Source: Streptomyces sp. XM4193 (lineage in GTDB: Bacteria > Actinomycetota > Actinomycetes > Streptomycetales > Streptomycetaceae). From it: 64,000 bases of DNA. Both the position numbers and the translations under genes were made by a program. The notes beneath the pieces were generated by a model that saw only the letters and a program-made list of their open reading frames with translations, did not search any database and was not told the DNA's origin. The stretch covers positions 372,001 through 436,000 of the forward strand of contig NZ_JALLGK010000004.1 in assembly GCF_023072595.1 (NCBI RefSeq). Direction: 5' to 3'. Shown here in pieces: positions 1 through 8,934 of the stretch. Within the stretch, counting starts at the first letter, position 1. Each line of letters begins with the position of its first letter.

Positions 1-1277
1 CCGGCGAGCAGGCGGGTGCGGGCCCAGTGGTCGGCGTAGGCGACCCGTACGTCCAACAGGCCGTCGGCGAGGTTGGAGCGGTTCTGCGGGGCGAGGCCGA
101 GGCCGTCGTAGCGGCAGTTGCCGGCGAAGAGCAGCCACACGCGGTGCCGGGAGCCGTTGATGTGCACCTCGGCCGGCGCGTACTCGCGCAGCACCTGCCA
201 GGCGGCCACCACTCCGGCGGGCCAGCTGCCGATCCTGGGGGACCAGCGCTCGCGCACCCGCACCAGCTCCGGGTAGACGCCGAGGGCGAAGGTGTTGACG
301 AAGGTGCCGTGCTCGCCGAAGCGGGCGAGGTCGACCTCGACCGCCTCGCCGGAGGCGAGCGCCTCGCGCAGTTCGGAGACCTCGGAGATGCCCAGGTCGT
401 GGGCGAAGTGATTGAGGGTGCCGCCGGGCAGCACGGCCAGCGGCAGCCCCTCCTCCAACGCCGCGCCGGCCGCGGCACCGACGGTGCCGTCACCGCCGAA
501 CACCCCCAGCGCTCCGCCGAGTTGGGCCGCGCGCTTGGCGGCCCTGGACAGCACGGCCGGCAGGTCCTCGTCGCCGTCCCGGCCGAAGACCATGACCTCG
601 GCCTCGGGCAGCGCCGCGCCTATGACCTCCTCCGGCGGCTCGTCCGTCGGGCCGGAACCGGAGTTGGCGACGACGACCAGGCCCGCGCCGTCCGGCAGTC
701 GCGGAGCGCGCACCGAGGCGCGCACCGGTGGCGGTACGAGCTGTCTGGACGGCAGCAGCCGGCGTACGACCAGTGCGGCGCCCGCGCCGATGGCGATGCC
801 GGCGGCCACGTCGGTGGGGTAGTGCACCCCCGTGTAGACGCGGGAGAACGCCACTGCCGCGGCCACCGGAGCCACCACCGCGCCCAGGGCCGGGGACTCC
901 ATCGCCACTCCGGTGGCGAACGCCGCGGCCGAGGCGGAGTGCCCGGAGGGGAAGGACGTGGTGTGCGGCTGCCGCTTGAGGTGGCGGATGGAGGGCACCG
1001 GACCGAGCAGCGGGCGGTCGCGCCGGACGGCGCGCTTGGCCAGTGTGTTGGTCACCAGCGAGGCCAGGGCCAGCGAGGCGGTGCCGCGCAGCGCGGCGCG
1101 CCGGGCCGAGGCCCGGTCACTTCCGAGGGTGGCGATCGCCGCGGCCGTACCGAACCACAGCAGACCGTGGTTGGCGCTGCGGCTCAGCCGCGGCAGCACC
1201 CGGTCGGCCCCGGGCAGCCTGCGACCGGCGACCTTCCGGAACAGTACGTTGTCGACCCTGCTCACTCTGCTCTTCAC
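1..1277 (-). CDS. PAP2 phosphatase / diacylglycerol kinase fusion (3' end outside window)
   Basis: Probable lipid-phosphate enzyme joining a membrane-type PAP2 phosphatase domain to a diacylglycerol/sphingosine kinase catalytic domain. The N-terminal half shows the PAP2 signatures in order: a K-x6-RP segment (KRAVRRDRP), SFPSGH and SRVYTGVHYPTDV. The second half holds the kinase glycine motif GGDGT and PGGTLNHFA. About 425 codons are visible before the reading frame runs off the window start, so the C-terminus is missing. GTG at 1277 is chosen because no in-frame upstream extension looks coding and a divergent gene lies upstream. Actinomycetes commonly carry such fusions; the physiological substrate cannot be read from the sequence. 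Confidence 0.85.
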   Translation of the reverse strand, partial: MKSRVSRVDNVLFRKVAGRRLPGADRVLPRLSRSANHGLLWFGTAAAIATLGSDRASARRAALRGTASLALASLVTNTLAKRAVRRDRPLLGPVPSIRHLKRQPHTTSFPSGHSASAAAFATGVAMESPALGAVVAPVAAAVAFSRVYTGVHYPTDVAAGIAIGAGAALVVRRLLPSRQLVPPPVRASVRAPRLPDGAGLVVVANSGSGPTDEPPEEVIGAALPEAEVMVFGRDGDEDLPAVLSRAAKRAAQLGGALGVFGGDGTVGAAAGAALEEGLPLAVLPGGTLNHFAHDLGISEVSELREALASGEAVEVDLARFGEHGTFVNTFALGVYPELVRVRERWSPRIGSWPAGVVAAWQVLREYAPAEVHINGSRHRVWLLFAGNCRYDGLGLAPQNRSNLADGLLDVRVAYADHWARTRLLA

Positions 1278-1419
1278 CCCGGGAACGCTACCCTGCCCGG
1301 CGTTTTCCACCCGTGGCGGTGCGCACCCCGCTGAGCGGCGGCCGGACGCGGCTTCTGCGAGTGTGGAACGCGGTGCTGCTCCCGCCCGAGCGCGGGCGCC
1401 ACGGCGAGCGGAGGTGGGT

Positions 1420-2568
1420 ATGGCGCGAGGCGAGGTCGCGACCGGCGCCCCGACGGCTGCCGCCGCCGGCTACTGGCGGCGGCGCGGCCTGCACACCGAG
1501 CCCGAGCGGGTCGTGCTCGCTCCCGGCGGCTCCGTGCTGCTGCTGGCGCTGCTGGCCGCCGTGGGGCCGGGCGCGGTCGTGCTCCCCCGACCCTGCGCCG
1601 ACTGGTACGAGCCGCAGGCGAGGCTGCTGGGACGGCCCGTCCATCATGTGCCGGTGCCCGCGGAGTGCGGGGGAGTGCCCGACCCCTTCGCGCTGCTGGA
1701 GACGGTGTGCAGGGCGCGTGCCGCCGGCGCCGACCCCCGGGTGCTGGTGCTTTCGGTCGCGGACGACCCGACCGGCACCTGCGCACCGCCGGAGCTGCTG
1801 CACGAGGTGTGCGAAGCGGCCGCCTCCCTGGGGCTGTTGATCATCAGCGACGAGAGCGGACGGGACACCACCTTCGATCCGCACGAGACGGTGATCGTCT
1901 CGCCTGCTCAGATGCTGGAGGTGCCGGGAGGACTGCCGGAGGCGGGCACCGCCGTCGTACTGGTGGATCTGCGGGAGGCGCTGCTCCCCGACGGCCCGCC
2001 CGCCGCGGCGGCCAGGTTCCCGCACACCCGGCGCGGGGCGGAGCTGGCCCGGGCGGTGGAGCGTGTGCTGCTCGATCTCGGCGTCGGCCTCGCCGAGGAG
2101 GCGCGGGGCCCGGTGGCGGTCGCGCTGGAGGAGCCGGAGGCGCTGCGCACCGAGCACCGCGCACGGGTACGGGCCCGCGCGGCGTACGGTGCGAGGCTCC
2201 ACCGGGCGCTGGTGGAAGCCGGCGCGGTGTGCCGCCCGCCGCGTCTGGGCGGCGCGCTCTACGCGGACCTGTCGCCGTTCGGACCGGAACTGCGGCGCCG
2301 CGGAGCAACCGGATCGGCGTCCCTGGAAGCCGAGTTGACGGTGGCGCTCGGCGGACCCTGGGTGCGCGGCGGACACCGGCTGGGCGAGCCGCCGCAGACC
2401 CTGCGGGCGCGCTTCGACACACAGCTGCTCGCCCCCGCGCGGCCGGGCCCGGACCGGGCGGCGGCCCGGGAGCCGGAACCGGCGGTGGGCCGGGCGGCGT
2501 GGGAACCAGAGGCGTCGCGGCGGCTGCGGCGCCTGCTCACCTCACTGACCGGGACCCGCAGAGATTGA
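1420..2568 (+). CDS. Aminotransferase class I/II-fold protein lacking any lysine
   Basis: 382 aa from ATG 1420, preceded by GGAGG five bases upstream. The segments PRPCADWYEPQARLL, LSVADDPTGTCAPPELL and SDESGRDT correspond to the large-domain fold of class I/II PLP aminotransferases (the equivalent of the NPxNPTG and D-x-Y regions). The position where the Schiff-base lysine should lie reads VVLVDLREALLPDG, and the whole protein contains no lysine. It also starts closer to the fold than typical 400-residue members; an in-frame GTG at 1363 would add 19 residues. It sits nine bases before the hydrolase gene and is probably cotranscribed with it. It is more likely a binding or regulatory pseudo-enzyme than a transaminase. 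Confidence 0.72.
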   Translation: MARGEVATGAPTAAAAGYWRRRGLHTEPERVVLAPGGSVLLLALLAAVGPGAVVLPRPCADWYEPQARLLGRPVHHVPVPAECGGVPDPFALLETVCRARAAGADPRVLVLSVADDPTGTCAPPELLHEVCEAAASLGLLIISDESGRDTTFDPHETVIVSPAQMLEVPGGLPEAGTAVVLVDLREALLPDGPPAAAARFPHTRRGAELARAVERVLLDLGVGLAEEARGPVAVALEEPEALRTEHRARVRARAAYGARLHRALVEAGAVCRPPRLGGALYADLSPFGPELRRRGATGSASLEAELTVALGGPWVRGGHRLGEPPQTLRARFDTQLLAPARPGPDRAAAREPEPAVGRAAWEPEASRRLRRLLTSLTGTRRD

Positions 2569-2577
2569 GGGACAGCG

Positions 2578-3642
2578 ATGACTGAGCAGACCGAGCAGGC
2601 CGGTTCGGGGGACGAACTCCCCGGCGGTGGCGAGGAGTTCACCGCTCCGGAGCTCGCCGCTCCACGTCGCAGGGGCGAGCGCCGCGACTGGCCGCGCAGC
2701 TTCTCCGACCGGCTCACCAGCCCGCTGCCGGGTTTCCGCACTCTGTTCAGGGCCGCCCGTACCGGATCGCTGCGGCCCTCCGAGAGCGCACGCGCGCAGC
2801 TGGACCAACTCCCGTACGCTCCGGCGCCGTTGCCCGAGCCGGCGACCGGACGGCTCTCGGTCACCTGGGCGGGGCACGCCAGCTGGGTGGTCCGGATCGG
2901 CGGGCTGACGGTGCTCACCGACCCGGTCTGGTCCGGCAAGATCATGGGCACTCCGAAGCGGGTGACACCTGTCGGAGTGGCCTGGGAGGCGCTGCCGCCG
3001 ATCGACGCGGTGGTGATCTCGCACAACCACTACGACCATCTGGACGCCCCCACGCTGGCCCGACTGCCGCGCAGCACACCGCTGTTCGTGCCCGCGGGGC
3101 TGGCCGGCTGGTGCCGCAGGCGGAAGTTCACCGACGTCACCGAGCTGGACTGGTGGGAGGCGGCGGAGCTGCCCTCGCCCGAGGGCGGCGTCGTCCGCTT
3201 CGACTTCGTCCCCTCCCACCACTGGTCCCGTCGCACCCTCACCGACACCTGCCGCTCGCTGTGGGGCGGTTGGGTGCTCAGTCGCGAGGCCGGCCACCGG
3301 CTCTATTTCGCCGGGGACACCGGCTACGGGCACTGGTTCGCCGAGATCGGCCGCCGCCACCCGGGCATCGATCTGGCGCTGCTGCCGATCGGGGCGTACG
3401 ACCCGTCCTGGATGCTGCGTCCGGTGCACACCGACCCCGAGGAGGCGGTGCGGGCCCACGCCGACCTCGGCGCCCGCTGCATGGCGCCGATGCACTGGGC
3501 GACCTTCCTGCTCTCCGGCGAGCCGCCGCTGGAGCCGGGAGAGCGGCTGCTGCGGGCCTGGGCCGCGGCCGGCAACCGCGCGCAGGACCTGTGGAACCTC
3601 CCGGTCGGCGGCTCCCGCACGATGGACCGCGATCCGGCGTAG
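2578..3642 (+). CDS. MBL-fold metallo-hydrolase (UlaG/NAPE-PLD-like)
   Basis: 354 aa zinc-dependent hydrolase of the metallo-beta-lactamase superfamily. Visible metal motifs are TWAGHASW near residue 100, the HxHxDH box in SHNHYDHLD, PSHHWSRR, the GDTGYG aspartate loop, and PMHWATF near the C-terminus. The arrangement is that of the NAPE-PLD / UlaG-like branch, which acts on phosphodiester or lactone substrates; the substrate here is unknown. GAGGG precedes ATG 2578. It follows the lysine-free aminotransferase-fold gene by nine bases, so the two may act together. A strong hairpin lies about 100 bases after the stop. Confidence 0.85.
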   Translation: MTEQTEQAGSGDELPGGGEEFTAPELAAPRRRGERRDWPRSFSDRLTSPLPGFRTLFRAARTGSLRPSESARAQLDQLPYAPAPLPEPATGRLSVTWAGHASWVVRIGGLTVLTDPVWSGKIMGTPKRVTPVGVAWEALPPIDAVVISHNHYDHLDAPTLARLPRSTPLFVPAGLAGWCRRRKFTDVTELDWWEAAELPSPEGGVVRFDFVPSHHWSRRTLTDTCRSLWGGWVLSREAGHRLYFAGDTGYGHWFAEIGRRHPGIDLALLPIGAYDPSWMLRPVHTDPEEAVRAHADLGARCMAPMHWATFLLSGEPPLEPGERLLRAWAAAGNRAQDLWNLPVGGSRTMDRDPA

Positions 3643-3647
3643 AGCCG

Positions 3648-3723
3648 GCGCGGGGAGGCGCGCGGGGAGGCGCGCGGGGAGGCGCGCGGGGAGGCGGGGC
3701 GCGCGGCGGCGGGGAGGCGCGCG
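3648..3723. repeat. 12-bp tandem repeat after the MBL gene
   Basis: Four exact copies of the 12-mer gcgcggggaggc (3648-3695), then degenerate copies to about 3723, lie between the MBL stop and the bidirectional terminator. The G-rich strand is the plus strand. No coding role is apparent. Confidence 0.85.
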
Positions 3724-3739
3724 GGTGCGCACATGCCGA

Positions 3740-3770
3740 CGGCCCGCCGGATCGATGATCCGGCGGGCCG
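3740..3770. terminator. Bidirectional hairpin terminator between convergent genes
   Basis: A perfect 14-bp inverted repeat (arms 3740-3753 and 3757-3770) with a three-base loop lies between the convergent MBL hydrolase and S1 protease genes. There is no U-tract, as is common in high-GC actinomycetes. Confidence 0.75.
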
Positions 3771-3854
3771 CGGTGCGCCGTGGTGCTCGGCGCTGCCGAG
3801 TCGTGCTCGGTCTGCGCTCCCGGCGGTGCCGGGGTTCCCTCAGCGGGACGATCG

Positions 3855-5021
3855 TCAGCCGGTGACCAGGGTCAGGTTCCAGGCGCTGAGGATCGGGTTG
3901 ATGGGCTGGTGGTAGGTGGTGCCACCGGTGCGGCAGTTGCCGGAGCCGCCGGAGGTCACGCCCTGGGCCTGGGAGCCCGAGATGTAGGAGCCGCCGGAGT
4001 CACCGGGCTCGGCGCAGACCGAGGTGCGGGTGACACCGGTGATGGTGCCCTCCGGGTAGGTCACGCTGGTGCCGTGCTGCTGGATCGTGCCGCAGTGCCA
4101 GCCGGTGGTGGAACCCGAGCGGCAGATGCTGGAGCCGACCGGGGCCTGCTGGGAGCCGGCGACCCGCGAACCGGAGCCCTTGACCGTGGGGGTCGGGGTC
4201 CAGTTGCTGTTCACCGCGACCCAGGCGCGGTCACTGCCGGGGAAGACCGATCCCCGGAAGGTGCCCTGGGAGACCTGGTTGTAGCCGGAGGTGGCGGTGC
4301 CGACGCGGCCGCAGTGGCCGGCGGTGGCGAAGCCGGGGGTGCTGCCCTGGCGCACGGAGAAGCCGACCGAGCAGCGGCCGCCGCCCATGTAGTAGGCGTC
4401 GCCGCCCACCAGGTTGTACATCGGCTGCGGCGCCTCGTCGGACTTGACGACCTTGACGGCGCCGGCGTCCACACCGCTGGCCGCGACGAGCTTCTTCGCC
4501 TCGGCCGGCTTCGCGGACAGGACGACGACCTTGTTGGTCTTGACGTCGAGGTAGCGCACCGGCGCGACCGTGCCGGCCGACTTCTCGGCGGCCGTGTCGA
4601 GCTTCTTGAGCGCCTTCTCCAGGGACTTGACGCTGTGGTCCACGAGCTTGGCGGTGGCGCCCGCCTTCTCGATCGCGGCCAGCTGCGACTTGTCCGTGGT
4701 GGCGACGAAGAGGTCGGCGCTCTTCTGCGTCACCCAGGAGCCGGCGAACGCGGCACCCAGGTCCTTGCGGACGGTCGGCTCGAGCTTGAGCGCCTCGGCC
4801 TCGTTGGCGATGCGGACCTTGGCCTGGTCGGCGGTGAGGCCGAGGTCGCGCTCCATGGCCTTCAGCAGGCCGGAGCTGACGCCCTCGGTCGCCTTCTCGA
4901 CCGCTGCGGTCCTGTCGGGGGTGGCCTGCTGCGCGCCGGCGACGCTGGGCAGGGTGGTGACGCCGAGTGCCGCAACCGCGACGGCGGCGGCGGCGATCGC
5001 GGTACGTCTGCTACGGAGCAT
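3855..5021 (-). CDS. Secreted S1 serine protease, streptogrisin / alpha-lytic family
   Basis: 388 aa pre-pro-protease. A signal peptide (about residues 1-30, ending near SVAGAQQA) is followed by an alpha-lytic-protease-type propeptide (about 35-195) that folds and inhibits the mature enzyme. The catalytic domain carries the triad in ATAGHCG (His), GSDRAW (Asp) and GDSGGS (Ser). Cysteines are placed as in streptogrisins (AGHCG, ICRSG, WHCG, VCAEPGD, GNCRTG). It is exported and probably degrades extracellular protein. ATG 5021 is followed by the basic MLRSRR signal n-region. LysR lies 115 bases upstream on the same strand. The exact streptogrisin subtype cannot be assigned by eye. Confidence 0.92.
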   Translation of the reverse strand: MLRSRRTAIAAAAVAVAALGVTTLPSVAGAQQATPDRTAAVEKATEGVSSGLLKAMERDLGLTADQAKVRIANEAEALKLEPTVRKDLGAAFAGSWVTQKSADLFVATTDKSQLAAIEKAGATAKLVDHSVKSLEKALKKLDTAAEKSAGTVAPVRYLDVKTNKVVVLSAKPAEAKKLVAASGVDAGAVKVVKSDEAPQPMYNLVGGDAYYMGGGRCSVGFSVRQGSTPGFATAGHCGRVGTATSGYNQVSQGTFRGSVFPGSDRAWVAVNSNWTPTPTVKGSGSRVAGSQQAPVGSSICRSGSTTGWHCGTIQQHGTSVTYPEGTITGVTRTSVCAEPGDSGGSYISGSQAQGVTSGGSGNCRTGGTTYHQPINPILSAWNLTLVTG

Positions 5022-5136
5022 GGGGGTTCTCCTCGCTGCTCTATGTGGGGTCGGTCACAAAGTAGCCAGTCGAACGCGCGGCGTGTACCTGTCAGAGTGG
5101 CCCTCTTGTCATGTGATGTAACCGCATATCGGACCG

Positions 5137-6096
5137 TCAGTGAGCAGTACCGAACAGCTCGTTGGCGGCGAGCCAGTCCACGTAGCGGGGGTTGCGGCGG
5201 GCGGCCTCGGAGTGCGCCTGGCGGGCGTGCAGCAGTACGGAGGCCGCGGTGCTCGCGGCGGTCGACTCCGGGTCGTAGCCGATGATGTGACGCCAGCTCA
5301 GCGGCGTACCGGCCAGCGGGACCGTCACCACGCCGGGGGTGGGCGGGAAGGTGGCGCGGCACAGGCCCACCGCCCTGCCGAGCTGGACGAGTTCGACGCA
5401 GGCCGAGGCGTCGGTCTCGAAGAAGGAGATCGGGGTGAAGCCCGCGCGGGCACACGCGGCGGTGAAGCAGTCCCGGAAGCAGCCTTCGCCCGGGGCCTTC
5501 GCCCAGCGCTGCTCGGCCAGCTTGCTCAGCTCCAACTGCGGTTCCTCGGCGAGCGGATGGCCCTCGCCGAGCATCACGAAGACCGGATCGCGGCCCACTG
5601 TGCGCCAGTCCAGGGCGTCCGAGCGCGGGGGAGCGCTCTGCCCGCAGACGCCGGTCAGCACGAAGTCCAGTCGGCCCTCGACCAGCAGTTCGCACAGCTC
5701 GGTGGTGGACCAGGAGGTGTGCGTCGAGAGCAGCGCCTCCGGGTGGGTCACCGAGATCCGGTCGATCAGCGCCCCCAGCAGCGGCCCGTGCGAACTCCCG
5801 ATCCGGAAGCGCGGCGAGTCCTGCCAGGAGCTGGCGAATCTTCGTGCGTCGTCCTGGAGCTGGCGCATGGCCGGGACCAGGACTCTGGCTCTGGTGAGCA
5901 CCAGCTCGCCGAGCGGGGTGGGACGTGCGCCGGCGCGGTCGCGTTCGAACAGCGGCCCGCCCAGGGCGCGTTCGATGCGCTTCAGCTGTCCGCTGAGCGC
6001 CGACTGCGCCAGCCCGAGAGTGGTGGCCGCCCTGGTCAGGCTGCCTTCCTGACCGATCGCCCGAATGACCTTCAGATGCCGCAGCTCGAGTTCCAT
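5137..6096 (-). CDS. LysR-family transcriptional regulator
   Basis: 319 aa from the start giving MELELRHLKVI. The N-terminal winged helix-turn-helix is clear (SLTRAATTLGLAQSALSGQLKRIE), followed by the conserved LFERDRAG-type turn and a LysR substrate-binding domain to the C-terminus. An in-frame ATG at 6132 would add 12 residues, but family members normally start at the M-E-L-R-H-L pattern, so 6096 is preferred. The nearest gene downstream on the same strand is the S1 protease, which it could control, though LysR regulators usually act divergently. The effector is unknown. Confidence 0.88.
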   Translation of the reverse strand: MELELRHLKVIRAIGQEGSLTRAATTLGLAQSALSGQLKRIERALGGPLFERDRAGARPTPLGELVLTRARVLVPAMRQLQDDARRFASSWQDSPRFRIGSSHGPLLGALIDRISVTHPEALLSTHTSWSTTELCELLVEGRLDFVLTGVCGQSAPPRSDALDWRTVGRDPVFVMLGEGHPLAEEPQLELSKLAEQRWAKAPGEGCFRDCFTAACARAGFTPISFFETDASACVELVQLGRAVGLCRATFPPTPGVVTVPLAGTPLSWRHIIGYDPESTAASTAASVLLHARQAHSEAARRNPRYVDWLAANELFGTAH

Positions 6097-6327
6097 GGGG
6101 GTGAAGTTATGGCCACCGGTGGGGTACGGCAAGAGCTTCCGTTTCCGCTCATACCCGCACTCTTCGGAAGCGGTGTCCGCGGCGTCCCGTCACAGCCCAC
6201 CAGGGGCGGGGCCGACGCGACTTCACGATGGCCCCGCCCCCGGCGGATTCCGCTTCCGGTCGGGCCCGGACCGCGCGGGCCCGACCGGAAGGTGTGCGCC
6301 GCCCGCCGAAGTGGCGGGCGGTACCGG

Positions 6328-6990
6328 TCACTTGGCCGGCATCAGCACGGTGTCGACGATGTAGACCGTGGCGTTGGAGGTCTGGACGTTGCCGCAGACG
6401 ACCTTCGACTCGTCGTTGACCTCGTACTTCTCGCCCGAACCGGCGACCGTCAGCTTCTCCTTGGCCAGCGTCGCGTACTCGCCGTCCTCCAGGTCCTTCG
6501 GCGCCAGGCGCTCGTCGACGACGTGGTAGGTGAGGACCTTGCTCAGGGCGTCCTTGTCCTTGAGGAGGGCGTCCAGGTCGGCCTTCGGGATCTTGTCGAA
6601 GGCGTCGTTGGTCGGCGCGAACACCGTGATGTCCTCGGCGGAGTTGAGCGTGTCGCCCAGGTCCGCGGCACCGACGGCCTTCACCAGGGTGGAGAGCGCG
6701 GGGTTGTTGCCGGCGGCGGTCGCCACCGGGTCCTTGGCCATGCCGTCGAAGCTGCCGTCACCGCTCTCCGGAACGGCCTCGCAGCCCGGACCGAAGGGCT
6801 CGGACGCGGTCTCCTTCTCGTCGCTCTCCTCGGACTTGTCGCTGTCGTCCTGGCCCGGCGTCTCCTCGCCTGCCGCGGTGCTGTCGTCGCTGCTGCTGTC
6901 GCTGTCGTCGCTGCCGCAGGCCATGACCGAGAAGGGCAGAACGAGGGCGGCGACGGCGGCGATGGTGCTGCGACGGATACGGGCGTTCAT
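6328..6990 (-). CDS. Fasciclin (FAS1) domain lipoprotein, MPT70/MPT83-like
   Basis: 220 aa exported lipoprotein. A signal peptide ends in a lipobox-like VMAC at residues 22-25, followed by a D/S/E-rich linker of about 45 residues and one FAS1 domain (about 80-220) with the H1 box TVFAPTNDAFDKI and the H2-like segment YIVDTVLMP. ATG 6990 is chosen over ATG 6999 because the GGAG Shine-Dalgarno abuts 6999 but sits nine bases before 6990. It follows the molybdenum oxidoreductase on the same strand and probably shares its SigK-type promoter. In mycobacteria the FAS1 proteins MPT70 and MPT83 are the best-known SigK targets, which supports the assignment. Confidence 0.88.
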   Translation of the reverse strand: MNARIRRSTIAAVAALVLPFSVMACGSDDSDSSSDDSTAAGEETPGQDDSDKSEESDEKETASEPFGPGCEAVPESGDGSFDGMAKDPVATAAGNNPALSTLVKAVGAADLGDTLNSAEDITVFAPTNDAFDKIPKADLDALLKDKDALSKVLTYHVVDERLAPKDLEDGEYATLAKEKLTVAGSGEKYEVNDESKVVCGNVQTSNATVYIVDTVLMPAK

Positions 6991-7159
6991 GTGATTCATC
7001 TCCAAGGGGTTGCGAGGTGTGGCGAGGCTCCGAACGGAGCTCGCCCACAGGGGTGTCGGTGCACCACGGGGGTGTGGGCCACCGGGTCGGTCTCCCGCCG
7101 GGCGGGCGGGGCCGGCCGGTTCCGGGGCCGCGTCGCGGGCGGAACGTGCGGCCGGCGGG

Positions 7160-8815
7160 TCAGTCCACGTTGACCACCACCGAATGCCGGCCGGTCGCGC
7201 CGTCGGGTACGGTCCCGACGCGCTCACCGGTCTGGAGCTCGCCGTCGCCGTCGGTGGCGCGGACCTCCAGCCGGTGACGTCCCGGACGGGCGGGCCACTC
7301 GTAGACCCACTGCCGCCAGGTGTCCTTGGTGTGCTCGGCCGCGAGCCTGGCCTCCTGCCAGGGGCCCTCGTCGACCCGCACCTCGACCCGGTCGATCCCG
7401 CGGTGCTGCGCCCAGGCGACACCGGCCACCCGTACCGTGCCGGGCTTGAGAGTGGCCAGCGGCTCGGGCACGTCGATGCGGGACTGGGTCTTGACCGGCG
7501 CCCGTTGCGCCCAGTCGCGCTTGACCCAGTACACGTCCGTGTCCTCGAAGGTGGTGAGCTCCAGCTCCTCCAGCCATTTGCAGGCCGAGACGTAGCCGTA
7601 CAGACCCGGAACGAGCATCCGCACCGGGAAACCGTTGACGAACGGGAGCGGTTCGCCGTTCATCCCGACCGCGAGCATCGCGTCGCGGCCGTCCATCACG
7701 GTCTCCACCGGAGTGCCGATCGTCATCCCGTCCACGGACTTGGAGACCAGCTGGTCGGCCGGCCCGCCCTTGGAGGGGGGACGCACACCCGCCTCGCGCA
7801 GCAGCTCGGCCAGCGGTACGCCCAGCCACCGGGCGCTGCTCACGTACGGGCCACCGACCTGGTTGGAGACGCAGCACATCGTGATGTCGCGCTCGACCAG
7901 GCCCCGCGAGAGCAGGTCCTGGAAATCCAGCTCCAACTCCCGCCGTACGCCCTTGCCGTGGATGCGCAGCCGCCAGGTGTCGGCGTTGACCTTCGGCACC
8001 ACCAGCGCGGTGTCGACGCGGTAGAAGTCGCGGTTGGGGGTGGTGAAGGGCGCCACGCCGCGCACCGCCAGCTCCGCGCCGCGCGGGATCGTCGGCGCGG
8101 CCGAACGGGGCGCGGGCAGCCGTACCGCCTCGCGCGAGGCGGCGGCCTCGGCGCCCGTACCGGCGTTGAGATGCCTGCCGAGCAGGCCCGCACCCGCCGA
8201 GACGGCAGCCGTCGCTGTTGCCACCGCAACGAATCCGCGCCGGTCGAAAGCCGTTCCGTCGCGGTCACGGGGCGTGCCGCCGGGGGGCGGGGCGTCGGTC
8301 CCGGGGAGGTCGGACTCCGCCTCGTCGTCGGGCGTGCGTTGTTCGTCGGAGGCGAGCCAGGGGGCGCGGCGCACGGCCTCGATCAGCAGATGGAGCGCCA
8401 CCGCGCCGACCAGTGCGCCGGCCAGCGAGGGCAGCGCGTCCGTCGGTCCGCTGTTCGGCCTGCTGAGCGCGGCTCCCGCGCCGACCAGTCCGAACGCCAG
8501 CACTCCGGCGGTGCCGAGCCATCGGAACCGCTGCGCCAGTACGCCCGCCACCAGCGCGAACACCGTGAGTACGGCGACGATGCCGAGCTGGAGCACCAGC
8601 TTGTCGTCCTCGCCGAAGGTGCGAATCGCCCAGTCCTTGACCGGAGTCGGTGCCTGGTCGATCGCCGCCGAGCCGACCGCGGTGACCGGAGAGGCCTCCG
8701 GTCGTACCGCGGCGGAAGCGAGCTCGGCGAAGGCGAGCGCGGCCAGGGCGGCCAGCACTCCGCTGAACGCGGCAAGTGCGTTGCGTGTCGCTTTCCGTGC
8801 TCTGTTTCCCGTCAC
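7160..8815 (-). CDS. Membrane-anchored molybdopterin oxidoreductase (sulfite-oxidase fold)
   Basis: 551 aa from GTG 8815. Four hydrophobic segments occupy about residues 10-145. A Tat-like DRRGF plus a further hydrophobic stretch (about 185-210) then places the catalytic domain outside. The Mo-pterin domain (about 240-420) contains the cysteine ligand in TMCCVSNQVGG and the conserved PVRMLVPGLYGY; a Mo-co dimerisation domain (about 450-550) closes the protein. ATG 8824 was rejected because it lies inside the -10 element CCGAAT; the transcript should begin at or next to GTG 8815, giving a leaderless mRNA. It is cotranscribed with the fasciclin lipoprotein. The electron acceptor and substrate are unknown. 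Confidence 0.85.
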   Translation of the reverse strand: MTGNRARKATRNALAAFSGVLAALAALAFAELASAAVRPEASPVTAVGSAAIDQAPTPVKDWAIRTFGEDDKLVLQLGIVAVLTVFALVAGVLAQRFRWLGTAGVLAFGLVGAGAALSRPNSGPTDALPSLAGALVGAVALHLLIEAVRRAPWLASDEQRTPDDEAESDLPGTDAPPPGGTPRDRDGTAFDRRGFVAVATATAAVSAGAGLLGRHLNAGTGAEAAASREAVRLPAPRSAAPTIPRGAELAVRGVAPFTTPNRDFYRVDTALVVPKVNADTWRLRIHGKGVRRELELDFQDLLSRGLVERDITMCCVSNQVGGPYVSSARWLGVPLAELLREAGVRPPSKGGPADQLVSKSVDGMTIGTPVETVMDGRDAMLAVGMNGEPLPFVNGFPVRMLVPGLYGYVSACKWLEELELTTFEDTDVYWVKRDWAQRAPVKTQSRIDVPEPLATLKPGTVRVAGVAWAQHRGIDRVEVRVDEGPWQEARLAAEHTKDTWRQWVYEWPARPGRHRLEVRATDGDGELQTGERVGTVPDGATGRHSVVVNVD

Positions 8816-8822
8816 ACCCCGC

Positions 8823-8850
8823 ATTCGGTGCTGCTGCGGGGGCGGATTGG
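8823..8850 (-). promoter_or_regulatory. SigK-type promoter for the molybdenum oxidoreductase operon
   Basis: Read on the minus strand: CCAATCC (8850-8844), 15 bases, CCGAAT (8828-8823). The same element with identical spacing precedes the divergent FAD oxidoreductase and the sigK operon. The -10 box overlaps the first ATG of the downstream frame. Confidence 0.7.
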
Positions 8851-8906
8851 TCGTTCACTCGAACAAATGAAAAATCGGCTCCGAGCTCGACTTTCGTGCC
8901 GCCGGA

Positions 8907-8934
8907 CCAATCCGTTCCGCCCGCGGCACCGAAT
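8907..8934 (+). promoter_or_regulatory. SigK-type promoter for the FAD oxidoreductase / fatty-acid operon
   Basis: CCAATCC at 8907-8913, 15 bases, CCGAAT at 8929-8934. It is flanked by GA on the left exactly as in the two sister copies. The inferred transcript start is near 8941, leaving a leader of about 70 bases before ATG 9011. Confidence 0.7.

Noticed and set aside
913..1419. N-terminal extension of the aminotransferase-like gene back to 913
   Set aside because: The extension overlaps the PAP2/kinase gene on the opposite strand, has no family similarity, and a good ribosome site precedes ATG 1420.
3780..5285. Long plus-strand ORF opposite the S1 protease
   Set aside because: It is an antisense shadow: the Gly/Ala/Arg-rich translation has no domains, while the minus strand encodes a complete pre-pro-protease with its triad.
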